Origin: Mesobacillus sp. AQ2
Lineage (GTDB): Bacteria; Bacillota; Bacilli; Bacillales; Cytobacillaceae
Length of the DNA stretch: 64,000 bases
Assembly (NCBI RefSeq): GCF_030122805.1
Contig: NZ_CP126080.1
Location: 2,671,001-2,735,000 of the forward strand
Direction of reading: 5' to 3'
Shown piece by piece: positions 27,301 to 36,181 of the stretch (positions are counted from its first letter, which is position 1; every line of letters begins with the position of its first letter). Made by a program: the position numbers and the translations under genes. The notes under the pieces were generated by a model, which ran no database searches, was not told where the DNA came from, and saw nothing but the letters and a program-made list of their open reading frames with translations.

Positions 27301-30300
27301 CTTTTTGGAATGCGAGGAAATCCTCTTTTGACGGGACGAGGCTCGGTGCATAATCCGAGTTGGCGAAAACAACATCCACCTCATCCAATTTTTCTATATC
27401 CTGATAATTGAGGTACAACACCTTGTAACCTCTTTCCTCAAGATACTGCTTATACGATGTTCCCGAAGCAGTCAGGTCCACGATCACTCCTATTGTTGGT
27501 GAAGGACGTAATTTCACACTCAGGGAAACTTTTTGTTTATCAGTCACCTTCAGGCTGACATCCTGGCGTACATATCCATCCTTTTCAATCCTTGCTGTGT
27601 AATCTCCCGGCTCAACTTTGGTGATAACATATTGTCCCTGCAAATTTGTCACTGCTTCTCTTGGTTTTCCGAGGATGGTTACCTTGGCACCCTCTAGCGC
27701 ATTTCCATCCATGGAATCTTCAACTGTTCCAGAAATCACTCCGACATTCTCAGCTGGAGAAAGAATAACTTCCTTTGGTTCACTATCCACTTCTGCACTA
27801 GCCTTCACTGTTCTTGCACCATACCCATAGGCACTGATTTCAATTTCGTATTCCCCTGGCAGTATAGCGATCGTGAAGCCCCCATCCTCGTTGCTTGACT
27901 GGGTCTGGAACGGCTGTCCCTTTACTTTGATATCCGCTTTCAATGGATTGCCTTGTTCATCGACAACCTTCCCGCTGATTACGGGATACTCGACATTGGC
28001 TGCCCATAATACCGAGTTGATCAAAAGCTGCTTTCCTTCCTCGGTGTAGTCTTTCGCTCCATGATAATAACCAAAACCATGGCCGCTCATCAGCAATTCT
28101 GCACTTCCGGCCGACCGTGGCTTATAAGCCATGCCAAGACCATGAGGGACATCAGAACCTTCATGCTTGATTTCAGCCAGAGGATAACCGCTGTAGTCCT
28201 TGAAATATCCGATATAGCTGGCAGCCGGGGACAGGATTTCAACCAATTCTTCTTCCTTTGCTCCATTGAAGACAGGATGCTCTTCGAGAACTTTATATTG
28301 AGCCGCTTCTGTCGTTTTCCTTATTGTTTTCAGCTCTTTTGGATCATTCCTGTAACTCACGAGCTGCTTGATTCCGCCACCCCATACCGCATCACCAAAG
28401 ATCAGGCTGGTCTGTGCTTTGTCGGCAGCAGCAAACATCTCATCGTTTAAAGCTGATGAACTCGGATCATTGAAGAAAATAACATCAAACTCATTCATCT
28501 TTTCAATTAAATCTGCAGGCTGTACATCCCTGACTTCAACCCCGATTTCTTTAAATAATGCCTTAAAGTTTTTATCTGTTGAATAGTAGTCACCTACAAC
28601 TCCGACAGATGGCATAGGGATGATTTTGATATCCAAATCTCCAGTATGACGTGCTACATCAATGCTTTGCTTATTCGTGATGTATCCTTCCTTGCTGAAA
28701 GTAATTTCAAATACCTCTTCCGCTAATCCTGATATTTTATAACGTCCATTCGTTGCGGTCTGTACTTGTTCTACTATTTCTCCCGCCTGGTTTTTCACAG
28801 AAACAAGGACGTCGGAAAGCTCCATGCCAGATACTGAATCCTTGACACTGCCTTCCAGATCACCTTTTTCTGATTCACCAAGTGCGATTTGAACAGTTGC
28901 TGGGGATTCATTGGCTACTGTGATTGTCTCTGACTTGGATCCCAATCCCTTCGAACGCACTTCCAGCTTAAAGGTTCCTTCATCATGAAAAATGGTAAAG
29001 CTTCCGTTTTCGTCAGTTTCCGCTTTTACGCCAGTTTCCAATACTTCGATAGATGCTTCAATAGGCTGTCCGGATGAATTGGTTATTTTACCAGTGACCT
29101 TTCCATATTTCACGTTATACAGGTAGTCAATGCTATTGAACAAAATTTGCTGCTGTCCTCGCAGCCATGCTTTCGATGATTTCCACGGAACTGTAGCATG
29201 ACTTGACAACAATAAATGGGCACTGTCTTCGGAGACAGCATTATAAGCGATACCCGCCCCGACAAAACCCTGATCGGTGCTTCCGATTTTTCCAATTGTC
29301 CTTCCAGAATAATCGTTGAACCAGGCAAAATCAGCGTTCCTTTCTAACACATTGATTCTGTCCCCCGCTTTGTATCCTTTGAAAATAGGATGTTCAGCTT
29401 CAACCTGGATTCTGATTTCCCCAACATCATAATCATGGCCCAGCTCTTTAGGATTATTATAGAAGTCTTTCAAATGATGAATGGACCCATAATTTGAGCC
29501 CCACTGGTCGGTGAAGATGATGCTGACATCATTCGCTTCTGCTTTATCGACTAAATCTTTAAACTGTGCCTCTGTTGGCTTGATTCCATCTGAACCATAG
29601 CCTCCATTCAAGTAAATCACTTTATAACGGCCGATCTCCTCAATCACGTCCCATTCCCGCTCTTCAGCTGTATACCCATTAACGTTCAGCATGGTGGTGA
29701 TTTCGCTCTTGTAATCATTCAAGACCGCAATATCAATTGGCTGCAATTCGAATGTCATATCCGCATTTTCACCGGCTTTTACAACGATTTCCTTGCTGCC
29801 AGCCTTAAATCCTTTCATAGAAATCGACACAGTGAAGGTTCCTTCAAACACTTCTTCAACTGAAAATAACCCTTTGCTGTCTGTTTGACCTTTCACTGGT
29901 GAGCCCTTCAATTCAATCCCTGCTCCCTCTACAGGCTTGCCAGTTCGCTGGTCTTTTACCAGGATGGAGATTGACCCTTTTGCTGCATCTTCAAGTTCAT
30001 AGTCTTTTGTTAAAACATACCCGGAAGATAACCCAACTTGTTCGGTAATTTGCTTTTTGCCGTAAGATGAAATCCGGATCGTATAATCTCCCGGAGTCTG
30101 TTTTAGCAGAAATTCTCCATTTTTATCTGTTTCAATAGAATTTCCTGTTTCGGCAACAGTAACAGTACCTTTAATGGCATTCCCACCTGTATCTTTCAAT
30201 GTCCCTTTTACAGAAGCTGGTGAATTGTAACTTTGAACACCGTTCTGGTAAGGCACGAAAATTTGTCCTGGCAGGATCGGTATACCAGAAGTACTGTAAA

Positions 30301-33300
30301 CTGGAAGGCTGAAATCCTTCAATCTTTCACCGGTATACACATCAATGACAGATAGGTTTCCGCTTGTGCCTGCAAAAAACAGAAGCCCATTAGCAGATAC
30401 AGAACCATTGTTCAGCGTCGTTCCGACAGCCCGGTTGTTCCAGAGTTCCTCGCCAGTATTCGAGTCAAAAGCGCGCAATGCAGGCTGTACAGCTGAACCG
30501 ATCACAACGATATTTTCATAGACGATTGGAGACCCAGCCTGAGTATCTCCAATTCCGCCTGCTTTCCACTTTTCTTCGCCCGTTTTCGCATCAAGGGCAT
30601 AAAGTGTGCCGCCTTCTGTATTGAAATTGGTACCTGCAACATATAGTGTTCCTTTATCGTATACCGGCTTGGATGCAATTCCTTCATTTACAAGAGTTTT
30701 GCTCCATACTTCGCTTCCGTCTTCTACACGAAGAGCTCTTAGTTTTTGATTATCATAGCTGCCGATAAATAGCATCCCGTCGCCTGCACTTGGCCCGAAA
30801 TAGGCAGGGCCTCCAAGTTCGACGATCCATTTCTTTTTGCCTGTTTCAGCATTCAACGCAATCAGCTTTGCTTGATCTCCAAGATCGGAAGCAACAAACA
30901 GTGTCCCATCAATGTATAAAGGAGATTCATAGACTCCTATTGCACCTGTGTTTGCAGTCCATACAATGCTGCCTGATTTTAAATCGAGTGCATACATCTT
31001 TCCGTCCTGCCCGCCTGAAAGATAGACTTTGTCTCCTTCTATCGTTGGTGAAGACCTATTCGAGCTTCCAATTTTCACTGTCCATAGCTCTATTCCGGTT
31101 ACAGCATCCACTGCAATAACAGACCCGCTGTCGGTAACCAGAATCAATTTCCCTTTGGCTGTTGCAGGAGTGGAAAATAAAATTTTTCCTTTACCTCCTG
31201 TATCGTAGTTCCATCCTTCAACAAGCGCATCCAGGTCTATGGCATTTCCGGATACTGCATTCCTGTGCATATTCCCATTCGCCATACTCCATTCTTTTTT
31301 TGTCAGTGTGGCGTTCGCTTTGACCTTCAGTTCAAGAGAGAGATCCTTGCTGACTTCTATCTCCTTTGCCAGGCCAGTTATTCCTTCACCCGAAATCTGC
31401 AGAACATACTTTCCTGCTGGCAGATTCTTGACCTCAAACTTTCCGCTTGCATCCGTTCGATAAGTGGATAGAGGAGTTCCTTTTACCCTTACAAAGGCAA
31501 AAGGGATTGTTTCCCCGTCCTCAATTGATACATTTCCTTTTACACTAAAAGTATCTGCATTCTCCAATACCCAGTTCACAGATTCTGTTTCGCCCTTCTT
31601 CAGCTGTATTGTGAATTGCAAATCCTTATAGCCAAAGGAAGTGACCTTAACCTTATGGCTGCCTTCCCTGATTTTGAACTTGAAAGTTCCATCTTTGCCA
31701 ATGTCATAGGACAGCCCTTCTTCTGCAACCTCAAGTTTCCCTGGTATTGGCTTTCCAGCCTTGTCTGTAAGCTTTCCGGCAAGTTCACCCGCAAAGGCTG
31801 TTTCGGTGACAGCCTGATAAATATTGATGATTCCGCTGCCATAGGAATCATTGGGCAGAGTACCCATATGCGGTTCAACTCTGACAGTCTGTTTAAGTGT
31901 TTCTTTTATCTGGTCGACTGTCAGGCTGGGATTCGCCTGCAATAAAAGCGCGACTGCCCCTGTGACATGAGGAGTGGCCATCGAAGTACCGCTGATTGTA
32001 TTGTATTTTCCTTCATTTCGCTTGGATGGCCATGCTGAATAGATCTTGTGGCCAGGCGCAGAGATATCCGGTTTGATAAGTCTATGCTCATTTCCATTCT
32101 CATCCTTCCAAAAAACCGGACCCCGACTTGAGAAATAAGCTGTTTGATCATAAATATCCGTTGCCCCGACCGCGAAAGTTTCCGGAAAACTTCCCGGTGA
32201 ACCGATTGTTTGTGAGCCAGGGCCATCGTTTCCAGCTGCGAAAGCTGGGAATATCCCTGCTGATACCCATGCTTTGACATCTTCATAAAATTCGAGATTA
32301 TAAGTATTGGCATTCCCCCATGAATTATTGACCACATCCGGAGCCTTTGAAGGGTCCCCGCCTGGAGCCATGAACCATTGGAATGCCTGATGGATGGCTG
32401 ATAGTGTTGTCGAACCGCCGTCGTTGAAAATTTTGGCGGCAATCCATTCAGCTTCAGGTGCTACGCCGATCGGCTCTCCGTCTCCTCCGCCAACGGCAGT
32501 ACCCGCTACGTGCGTTCCATGGCCAAATCCGTCATTTGGCGTTTTATACCCCTGACCTGACAGGTCAATCCAGGAATACTGACCGTTTCCGTCCCGACCG
32601 CGGTAATTTTTCTTTAGAGCTTCGTGGTTTCCATCTACTCCGGAATCCATGATACCAACAACAATCCCTTTTCCTTTTAACCCGTATTGTCCCCACACTT
32701 TAGGAGCATAGATTTTTTCGAGTCCCCATTCAGGCAGTCGCGGGGGAGACTCTTCCACAGTCACCTCAGGTAAGCTGAGGGTTTCATCAAGGGAGATTTC
32801 CGCAATATCTTCACGTTTTTTCAGTTCATCCAGAGCTTCCTTTGTGACGGAAGCGGTTATTCCATTGATAATCCATAGAGTCTCTTTCTTTTTGGCTTTT
32901 CCCTTTGTCTCCATTGCTGATAGTGCCTGTTGTAATCCCTTTTGGGAATTGTCCGCTTTTTCTTTGAGGTGGTCTTGAATTGATTTTATTTTTTCTGCCC
33001 GGTTTTTCTTTTCTTTTACCTGGGGATAAATCTTATTGAGATCAGGTTGGTCCTTCATCCTGATGATGACATCAATTACTTGCTCCCTTTCAAAGGCTTT
33101 AAGGAGAACAGCATCCTTTTCCTTTTCAGCAGCTGTTTGTTTATCACCTTTCAATGGTGGCGGTTCAATGCCCAGTCCATCTAACAGGTTCGTCAGCTCT
33201 TTATGGTCTGCTGACTTAGTTTCATTCTCTCCTGTATTGCCTGATTCATATTCTTTTTCCCGTTTTTTCTCCAGTACGAGTTCTTCTTTTGAAAAACTAG

Positions 33301-33418
33301 CTGGCTTCTGTGATGCAGCAATGGCTAGCTGTGATGAAAAAGTCGAAAATACCATTATGAATGCCAGTATTACCGCCCAGAGCTTTCTAGCAGTCTTTTG
33401 CTTCGATAATCTTCCCAA
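24314..33418 (-). CDS. Giant secreted subtilase (3034 residues) with PQQ-type propeller and five-fold repeated module
   Basis: TTG start at 33418 behind AGGGGGTG. A signal peptide (about 1-35) is followed by a charged propeptide with an I9-like part (about 100-225). The S8 catalytic domain (about 230-540) is of bacillopeptidase F type with Asp258 (MDSGVDGNHE), His300 (GHGTHVAGT), Asn397 and Ser479 (GTSMATPHV). Next come two carboxypeptidase-regulatory-like beta domains (about 545-705), a PQQ/PEGA-like beta-propeller (about 735-1065) and two more beta domains. Then five ~205-residue alpha/beta domains start at 1229, 1604, 1975, 2350 and 2728, each separated by two beta domains. A final beta domain closes the protein. 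There is no sortase motif or C-terminal membrane helix, so it is probably released or wall-bound. Known S8 chemistry predicts extracellular proteolysis; the role of the array is unknown. Confidence 0.93.
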   Translation of the reverse strand: MGRLSKQKTARKLWAVILAFIMVFSTFSSQLAIAASQKPASFSKEELVLEKKREKEYESGNTGENETKSADHKELTNLLDGLGIEPPPLKGDKQTAAEKEKDAVLLKAFEREQVIDVIIRMKDQPDLNKIYPQVKEKKNRAEKIKSIQDHLKEKADNSQKGLQQALSAMETKGKAKKKETLWIINGITASVTKEALDELKKREDIAEISLDETLSLPEVTVEESPPRLPEWGLEKIYAPKVWGQYGLKGKGIVVGIMDSGVDGNHEALKKNYRGRDGNGQYSWIDLSGQGYKTPNDGFGHGTHVAGTAVGGGDGEPIGVAPEAEWIAAKIFNDGGSTTLSAIHQAFQWFMAPGGDPSKAPDVVNNSWGNANTYNLEFYEDVKAWVSAGIFPAFAAGNDGPGSQTIGSPGSFPETFAVGATDIYDQTAYFSSRGPVFWKDENGNEHRLIKPDISAPGHKIYSAWPSKRNEGKYNTISGTSMATPHVTGAVALLLQANPSLTVDQIKETLKQTVRVEPHMGTLPNDSYGSGIINIYQAVTETAFAGELAGKLTDKAGKPIPGKLEVAEEGLSYDIGKDGTFKFKIREGSHKVKVTSFGYKDLQFTIQLKKGETESVNWVLENADTFSVKGNVSIEDGETIPFAFVRVKGTPLSTYRTDASGKFEVKNLPAGKYVLQISGEGITGLAKEIEVSKDLSLELKVKANATLTKKEWSMANGNMHRNAVSGNAIDLDALVEGWNYDTGGKGKILFSTPATAKGKLILVTDSGSVIAVDAVTGIELWTVKIGSSNRSSPTIEGDKVYLSGGQDGKMYALDLKSGSIVWTANTGAIGVYESPLYIDGTLFVASDLGDQAKLIALNAETGKKKWIVELGGPAYFGPSAGDGMLFIGSYDNQKLRALRVEDGSEVWSKTLVNEGIASKPVYDKGTLYVAGTNFNTEGGTLYALDAKTGEEKWKAGGIGDTQAGSPIVYENIVVIGSAVQPALRAFDSNTGEELWNNRAVGTTLNNGSVSANGLLFFAGTSGNLSVIDVYTGERLKDFSLPVYSTSGIPILPGQIFVPYQNGVQSYNSPASVKGTLKDTGGNAIKGTVTVAETGNSIETDKNGEFLLKQTPGDYTIRISSYGKKQITEQVGLSSGYVLTKDYELEDAAKGSISILVKDQRTGKPVEGAGIELKGSPVKGQTDSKGLFSVEEVFEGTFTVSISMKGFKAGSKEIVVKAGENADMTFELQPIDIAVLNDYKSEITTMLNVNGYTAEEREWDVIEEIGRYKVIYLNGGYGSDGIKPTEAQFKDLVDKAEANDVSIIFTDQWGSNYGSIHHLKDFYNNPKELGHDYDVGEIRIQVEAEHPIFKGYKAGDRINVLERNADFAWFNDYSGRTIGKIGSTDQGFVGAGIAYNAVSEDSAHLLLSSHATVPWKSSKAWLRGQQQILFNSIDYLYNVKYGKVTGKITNSSGQPIEASIEVLETGVKAETDENGSFTIFHDEGTFKLEVRSKGLGSKSETITVANESPATVQIALGESEKGDLEGSVKDSVSGMELSDVLVSVKNQAGEIVEQVQTATNGRYKISGLAEEVFEITFSKEGYITNKQSIDVARHTGDLDIKIIPMPSVGVVGDYYSTDKNFKALFKEIGVEVRDVQPADLIEKMNEFDVIFFNDPSSSALNDEMFAAADKAQTSLIFGDAVWGGGIKQLVSYRNDPKELKTIRKTTEAAQYKVLEEHPVFNGAKEEELVEILSPAASYIGYFKDYSGYPLAEIKHEGSDVPHGLGMAYKPRSAGSAELLMSGHGFGYYHGAKDYTEEGKQLLINSVLWAANVEYPVISGKVVDEQGNPLKADIKVKGQPFQTQSSNEDGGFTIAILPGEYEIEISAYGYGARTVKASAEVDSEPKEVILSPAENVGVISGTVEDSMDGNALEGAKVTILGKPREAVTNLQGQYVITKVEPGDYTARIEKDGYVRQDVSLKVTDKQKVSLSVKLRPSPTIGVIVDLTASGTSYKQYLEERGYKVLYLNYQDIEKLDEVDVVFANSDYAPSLVPSKEDFLAFQKALDEKRKSVIWTGQAGGRGSIRYLQEFNQDPKTIFEHNNKAGAQGVVLEDHPLTTGFNTGDIIEIPGKSGYYYGFDGYSGKTVVDFSHTATGEKGSMVAYKGRTIDSVEILLANMTISHVFKPNDSFDPARERLLNNALNWALDEKDALVGELLGTVQNENGPVMASIKVKETGKTYQTDDKGNFFAAFEEGTYSLTVEAFGHESKDFTITISNGQAVTEAFAIKPVNSGILAGKIVDASTKEEIAGANVEVIGTPVTVKTNEEGNYQTTLPAGTYEVRVIATGYSPIYQSVEITEGQQTDFNASLIESEKIAILANPTQKDRIMPFLETNGYDIEFYPYKEYERLIENMQNYKAVIVNDTYMNEDRFKAMVEKANENEVSMIFTANYGGTIGDLSNAYGDPESLERSYVDREISLKVAEDHPILKGFNKGDEVQLLVNPKGVVQYSVYSNYSGTTLASLTNPNKGELGSTIGYKFSSSNSVHILLSALQISAYGHPNDRWTENAKKVYLNAIDYALTASQGEITGEVKDSQGKPIAGAFVTIEGTSHKTTTNKAGQYKFGIGVGEYNLKVQARGFKEQTKEAKVEDVGSRVELHFTLEAIDGSELKGAITSKKSKKPIADAQLILIPKDEPDFKTESSAKDDGTYLFKDLLPGDYTLQVTVDGYLKESFEFTIGSDDLEFNLELNPFEAAVLGDVNGALSKLLNEQKLYAEEKGWDILGNVEKYEIILVNTSKGTREQFQQLIEESDEHKTSLVFTGTWGVDEGSIPVLNELVGSPEIDQQGYNEGAVYIDGVDGHPIFDGISFDEDGLVKIHTAKSPYSTFKNYSGVPLSSLYIDSERKGNSIEFEFRSKEHMHLLMSSFAVTNMIGPDYGWTKNGRKLFVNALRWSKDAEQEIPEEPLWDQEEMMVKGEPALVKGTATNGTSVNIYEKRGNEIFLIDSVKTGRDGIFQAELNLDNGIHTLIAETENYAGKTKAIKAMKLIVTGKPEKKDKAS
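24629..29734 (-). repeat. Five tandem ~375-codon modules in the giant subtilase gene
   Basis: Each module has an alpha/beta domain of ~205 residues plus ~165 residues of paired carboxypeptidase-regulatory-like beta domains. The alpha/beta starts map to 29734, 28609, 27496, 26371 and 25237, a period of 1113-1134 bp. Shared marks are a first strand such as IAVLND, VGVVGD, IGVIVD, IAILAN or AAVLGD, then FTDQWG-like, then EHPIFKGY-like, then a YSG tripeptide, then HLLLS-like. The alpha/beta fold is reminiscent of ThuA/class I glutamine amidotransferase-like domains. Copies are diverged at the residue level, so the duplications are old. Confidence 0.85.
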
Positions 33419-33599
33419 GTTTCTTGCACCCCCTGAAAATTTAATTACCGAAGAAATACTGCAAAATTTTGTAAAAACCTTTAATTATTTTGAATATTTA
33501 TACTTTTCAGATTAAAATGATTAAAAAGCATTATAACTATGCTGGAATATATAGTAAATAAGTAACAGCTGGTCATAAATAAAAGACCATATAATGGTC

Positions 33600-34454
33600 T
33601 CAATAGCAGTCTAAGTCGATTGAAGGAATCACTTTAGCGTTACAGGTTTTTTCATAAAATTCAATCGGTCCGGCTTGATCAATGATGATTTCCTTGTAGC
33701 CCATCTTGCTCATTTCTTTCAGGCAAAAATGCAATAATGACTCTCCAATGCCCTTCGATCTTCTGTTCTTTACAACGCCCATCGGTCCAAAAAAGCCTGG
33801 TTTTTGAATGTCAAAGGCTGCAAACCCTACAATCTCTTCCCCATCCTGATCCAGGGCAACACATATAGATGATTTCTGCTGTACTATGGATTGCTGAATC
33901 GAGTCCGTCCATCGGGACCCGAATTCTTCTTGGATGAAACGAATCAGTTTTTCCCCGTCCTGATTACTTAACATCCTGATATATTTGTATTCTCCTCCGG
34001 TTGAGTTATATCTTTTTAAAGATAGTATCATGTCCCTTGAAATAGTTGCTATATTCAAAAGGGCATTTTCCTGATCCCTGGTTAATAATCCTTTTGTTTG
34101 CCCTGTCTTGATCAGTGCTTTCAGGACATGTCCCTCATTGAGAAAAATTTGATTGTAGTTTTTCATATAGTTGACCGCTTGCTTGAGTACCAGTTTTGTT
34201 GATAGACAGACTGGCAGATTAAATGGTTGGCAAAACTCATACGACATCGTCTCTTCATGAGGAATTAAAGATTCCCTCACGAACGAAGGGTCAATTAAGC
34301 TTTTTTGCTTTGCCTCCCAGACTGGGAACGAACCGTCGTTCAGGCAGCCGAGCAATAGATGACCGGGCAAAATGCAGGGACTTAAAGAACCTTTGCGCTC
34401 TTTTTCCGCGATTTCCAATGCCTTTTCCATTTGTTCAGTAAGTTTGTACTGCAT
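33600..34454 (-). CDS. Clp_N-like domain fused to a GNAT acetyltransferase
   Basis: A 284-residue fusion. Residues ~1-130 follow the double Clp N-terminal repeat of ClpC/ClpA. LTEQMEKALEIAEKE and ILPGHLLLGCLNDG form the first half, and STKLVLKQAVNYMK and LNEGHVLKALI the second. Residues ~155-284 are a GNAT fold with the acetyl-CoA loop region GVVKNRRSKGIGESLLHFCL and a terminal IEFYEKTCNAKVIP. No AAA+ ATPase domain is present. Clp_N domains bind adaptors or degradation-tagged clients, so an acetylation step tied to Clp targeting is conceivable but only inferred. It stands alone between the subtilase and an EmrE-type gene. Confidence 0.75.
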   Translation of the reverse strand: MQYKLTEQMEKALEIAEKERKGSLSPCILPGHLLLGCLNDGSFPVWEAKQKSLIDPSFVRESLIPHEETMSYEFCQPFNLPVCLSTKLVLKQAVNYMKNYNQIFLNEGHVLKALIKTGQTKGLLTRDQENALLNIATISRDMILSLKRYNSTGGEYKYIRMLSNQDGEKLIRFIQEEFGSRWTDSIQQSIVQQKSSICVALDQDGEEIVGFAAFDIQKPGFFGPMGVVKNRRSKGIGESLLHFCLKEMSKMGYKEIIIDQAGPIEFYEKTCNAKVIPSIDLDCY

Positions 34455-34507
34455 CCCGCATCCACCTCTTTTAAAGAGTGCTAAATTACTAATAACTTGT
34501 TCTCAGA

Positions 34508-35473
34508 TTAAGCACTTATTTTCAGCTTTTCTTCTTTTCTGCTAAGCGTAGAGTAGCTGTGCAATGCCATTCCAAGCATGACAAGTCCACTACCTGCCCA
34601 GGATAAAGGAGAAGGCAGCGGCATCGAAAGGATTAAATATTCACCAGCTAACGCAAAGAGAACCTCCATTGACTGGGTTGCTTCGACAGCAGCAAGTTGG
34701 GCCATATTCCCCCTAACTAAATCTGTTGCCCTGAAAAACAATACGGTTGCGATTACTCCTGAGGCAATGGCAACAAGAAGGGATTGCAGGCTTTGGCTCA
34801 TGGATGGAGCTCCCTCTGTAACATAACCAAAAACAGCAAGAACGAGCCAGAATGGCAGACTGGCCAAAGTCATTCCAAGCACTCGCTGATAGGCGTCGAG
34901 ACTTCCATTAATAACTTCCATCATTTTTCGATTGCCAAGTGGATAAGCAAAAGATGCAATCAAGACTGGAATCACTCCAAGCAATACCATTTGGAGAGGA
35001 ATCTGCCGTGCATGTTCGATTTGCATCAACATGATGCCCAATATGATGACAACGGACATCCCCAGTCCCTTAAAAGGGATTTTTCCTCTGACAGCTACTA
35101 AACCATCGTTTGTCTGTTTTATTTCATAAAACAAGGGACTGAGAAAAGCGCCTGATATAATCGTGATTTGCCATGTACCTGCGATCAGCCATCCTGGAGA
35201 ATAGGCAGCCGCATATGTCAGTGGTGCATAAAAAAGGACAAATCCAATAAAACTCCATAAAAACCACGGGAATAGATTTTGTTTCATATGCTGGATTAAT
35301 GACTTTAAATTCTTCCTTGCAGCTACTATTGCCAATAGGAACGGGACCATGAATATGTATCTTAATGAAGCACTCCATATCCAGCTTCCACCTGATAATT
35401 CCATTGACTGATTAAGGACGAAGGTAAAAGCAAAAAAGAAGGCAGCTAAAACACCTAACATAATTGGACCCAT
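34508..35473 (-). CDS. EmrE-type multidrug resistance efflux transporter family protein (DMT superfamily)
   Basis: About ten hydrophobic helices in ~320 residues mark a drug/metabolite transporter of the 'multidrug resistance efflux transporter' family (PF13536-like). Typical pieces are NQSMELSGGSWIWSASLRYI near the start, YSPGWLIAGTWQITIISG, and RGNMAQLAAVEATQSMEVLF near residue 265. I choose ATG 35473 because GGGAAGTG lies just before it. An in-frame ATG at 35488 adds five residues but lacks a ribosome binding site. The substrate is unknown. Confidence 0.82.
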   Translation of the reverse strand: MGPIMLGVLAAFFFAFTFVLNQSMELSGGSWIWSASLRYIFMVPFLLAIVAARKNLKSLIQHMKQNLFPWFLWSFIGFVLFYAPLTYAAAYSPGWLIAGTWQITIISGAFLSPLFYEIKQTNDGLVAVRGKIPFKGLGMSVVIILGIMLMQIEHARQIPLQMVLLGVIPVLIASFAYPLGNRKMMEVINGSLDAYQRVLGMTLASLPFWLVLAVFGYVTEGAPSMSQSLQSLLVAIASGVIATVLFFRATDLVRGNMAQLAAVEATQSMEVLFALAGEYLILSMPLPSPLSWAGSGLVMLGMALHSYSTLSRKEEKLKISA

Positions 35474-35555
35474 TGGTTCACTTCCCATTCTTTATTCGGA
35501 ATCTATTTCAATCTATCATACTACCATAATCCAGGCTTTTCCACACAAAAACAGA

Positions 35556-35573
35556 CACCTGGTATCCCAGGTG
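35556..35573 (-). terminator. Terminator after the RDD gene
   Basis: CACCTGG-TATC-CCAGGTG forms a 7-bp stem with TCTGTTTTT following on the minus strand, 20 bp after the RDD stop. Confidence 0.7.
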
Positions 35574-35592
35574 CCTAAAGCCGCTAATGGTA

Positions 35593-36015
35593 TTACTGTT
35601 CATAATTTATTTCATCAGGTTTTTCATAGGTTACATAAGTTCCAGCAATAAAATCATGAATCGCTCTTTTATCCTGGCGCAAACCTACCATGAAGGCACT
35701 GACAATTACACCAATCCCTAAAGTCAATAGATAAACAAGCCCAGCGACTACTGTACGCATGAGCATCGTCCCAAAACCAAGTTTTTCGCCATTGACTTTC
35801 GCGATCCTTACCCCTACAATTTTCTTTCCAACGGTATACCCAGACCATATTACTGGCACAAGAACAGTGTATATCAAGTTCATTGTGGAAGTAAATATGT
35901 TGTCTTCCGCGTTGCCTGTTATCAGGTAACTAATGATTGAAAGTGGTACACCGATAATTAATCCATCCAAAATTGCTGCACCTAGTCTCACCCAAAAACC
36001 TGCTGGTCTGCCCAA
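35593..36015 (-). CDS. RDD-family membrane protein
   Basis: A 140-residue protein beginning GRPAGFWVRLGAAILDG, which contains the R...D pattern of RDD domains. Three hydrophobic helices follow (LIIGVPLSIISYLI, MNLIYTVLVPVIWSGY and VVAGLVYLLTLGIGVIVSAF), and the terminal RQDKRAIHDFIAGTYVTY holds the last aspartate. The start is TTG 36015 behind AGGAGG. Some RDD proteins act in Na+/H+ exchange or in targeting, but most are uncharacterised. It is a monocistronic unit. Confidence 0.87.
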   Translation of the reverse strand: MGRPAGFWVRLGAAILDGLIIGVPLSIISYLITGNAEDNIFTSTMNLIYTVLVPVIWSGYTVGKKIVGVRIAKVNGEKLGFGTMLMRTVVAGLVYLLTLGIGVIVSAFMVGLRQDKRAIHDFIAGTYVTYEKPDEINYEQ

Positions 36016-36181
36016 TGCATTCCCTCCTAGAAGTAAAATGAATTCCCTGTATTTACACGTGAGAATGCAATGAGTGCATTCTTGTGGTCATACATATTAA
36101 TACTTAATACAAATAAGGATTATTTATTCTTATTTTTGTTTTAGGCTCTGCCGGTCTATTTGCTTATTTCCTTCAATCCAT

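Noticed and set aside
24629..29734. CRISPR or DNA-level repeat array
   Set aside because: The ~1.1-kb periodicity is protein-level; nucleotide identity between copies is low and no short identical repeats with spacers occur.
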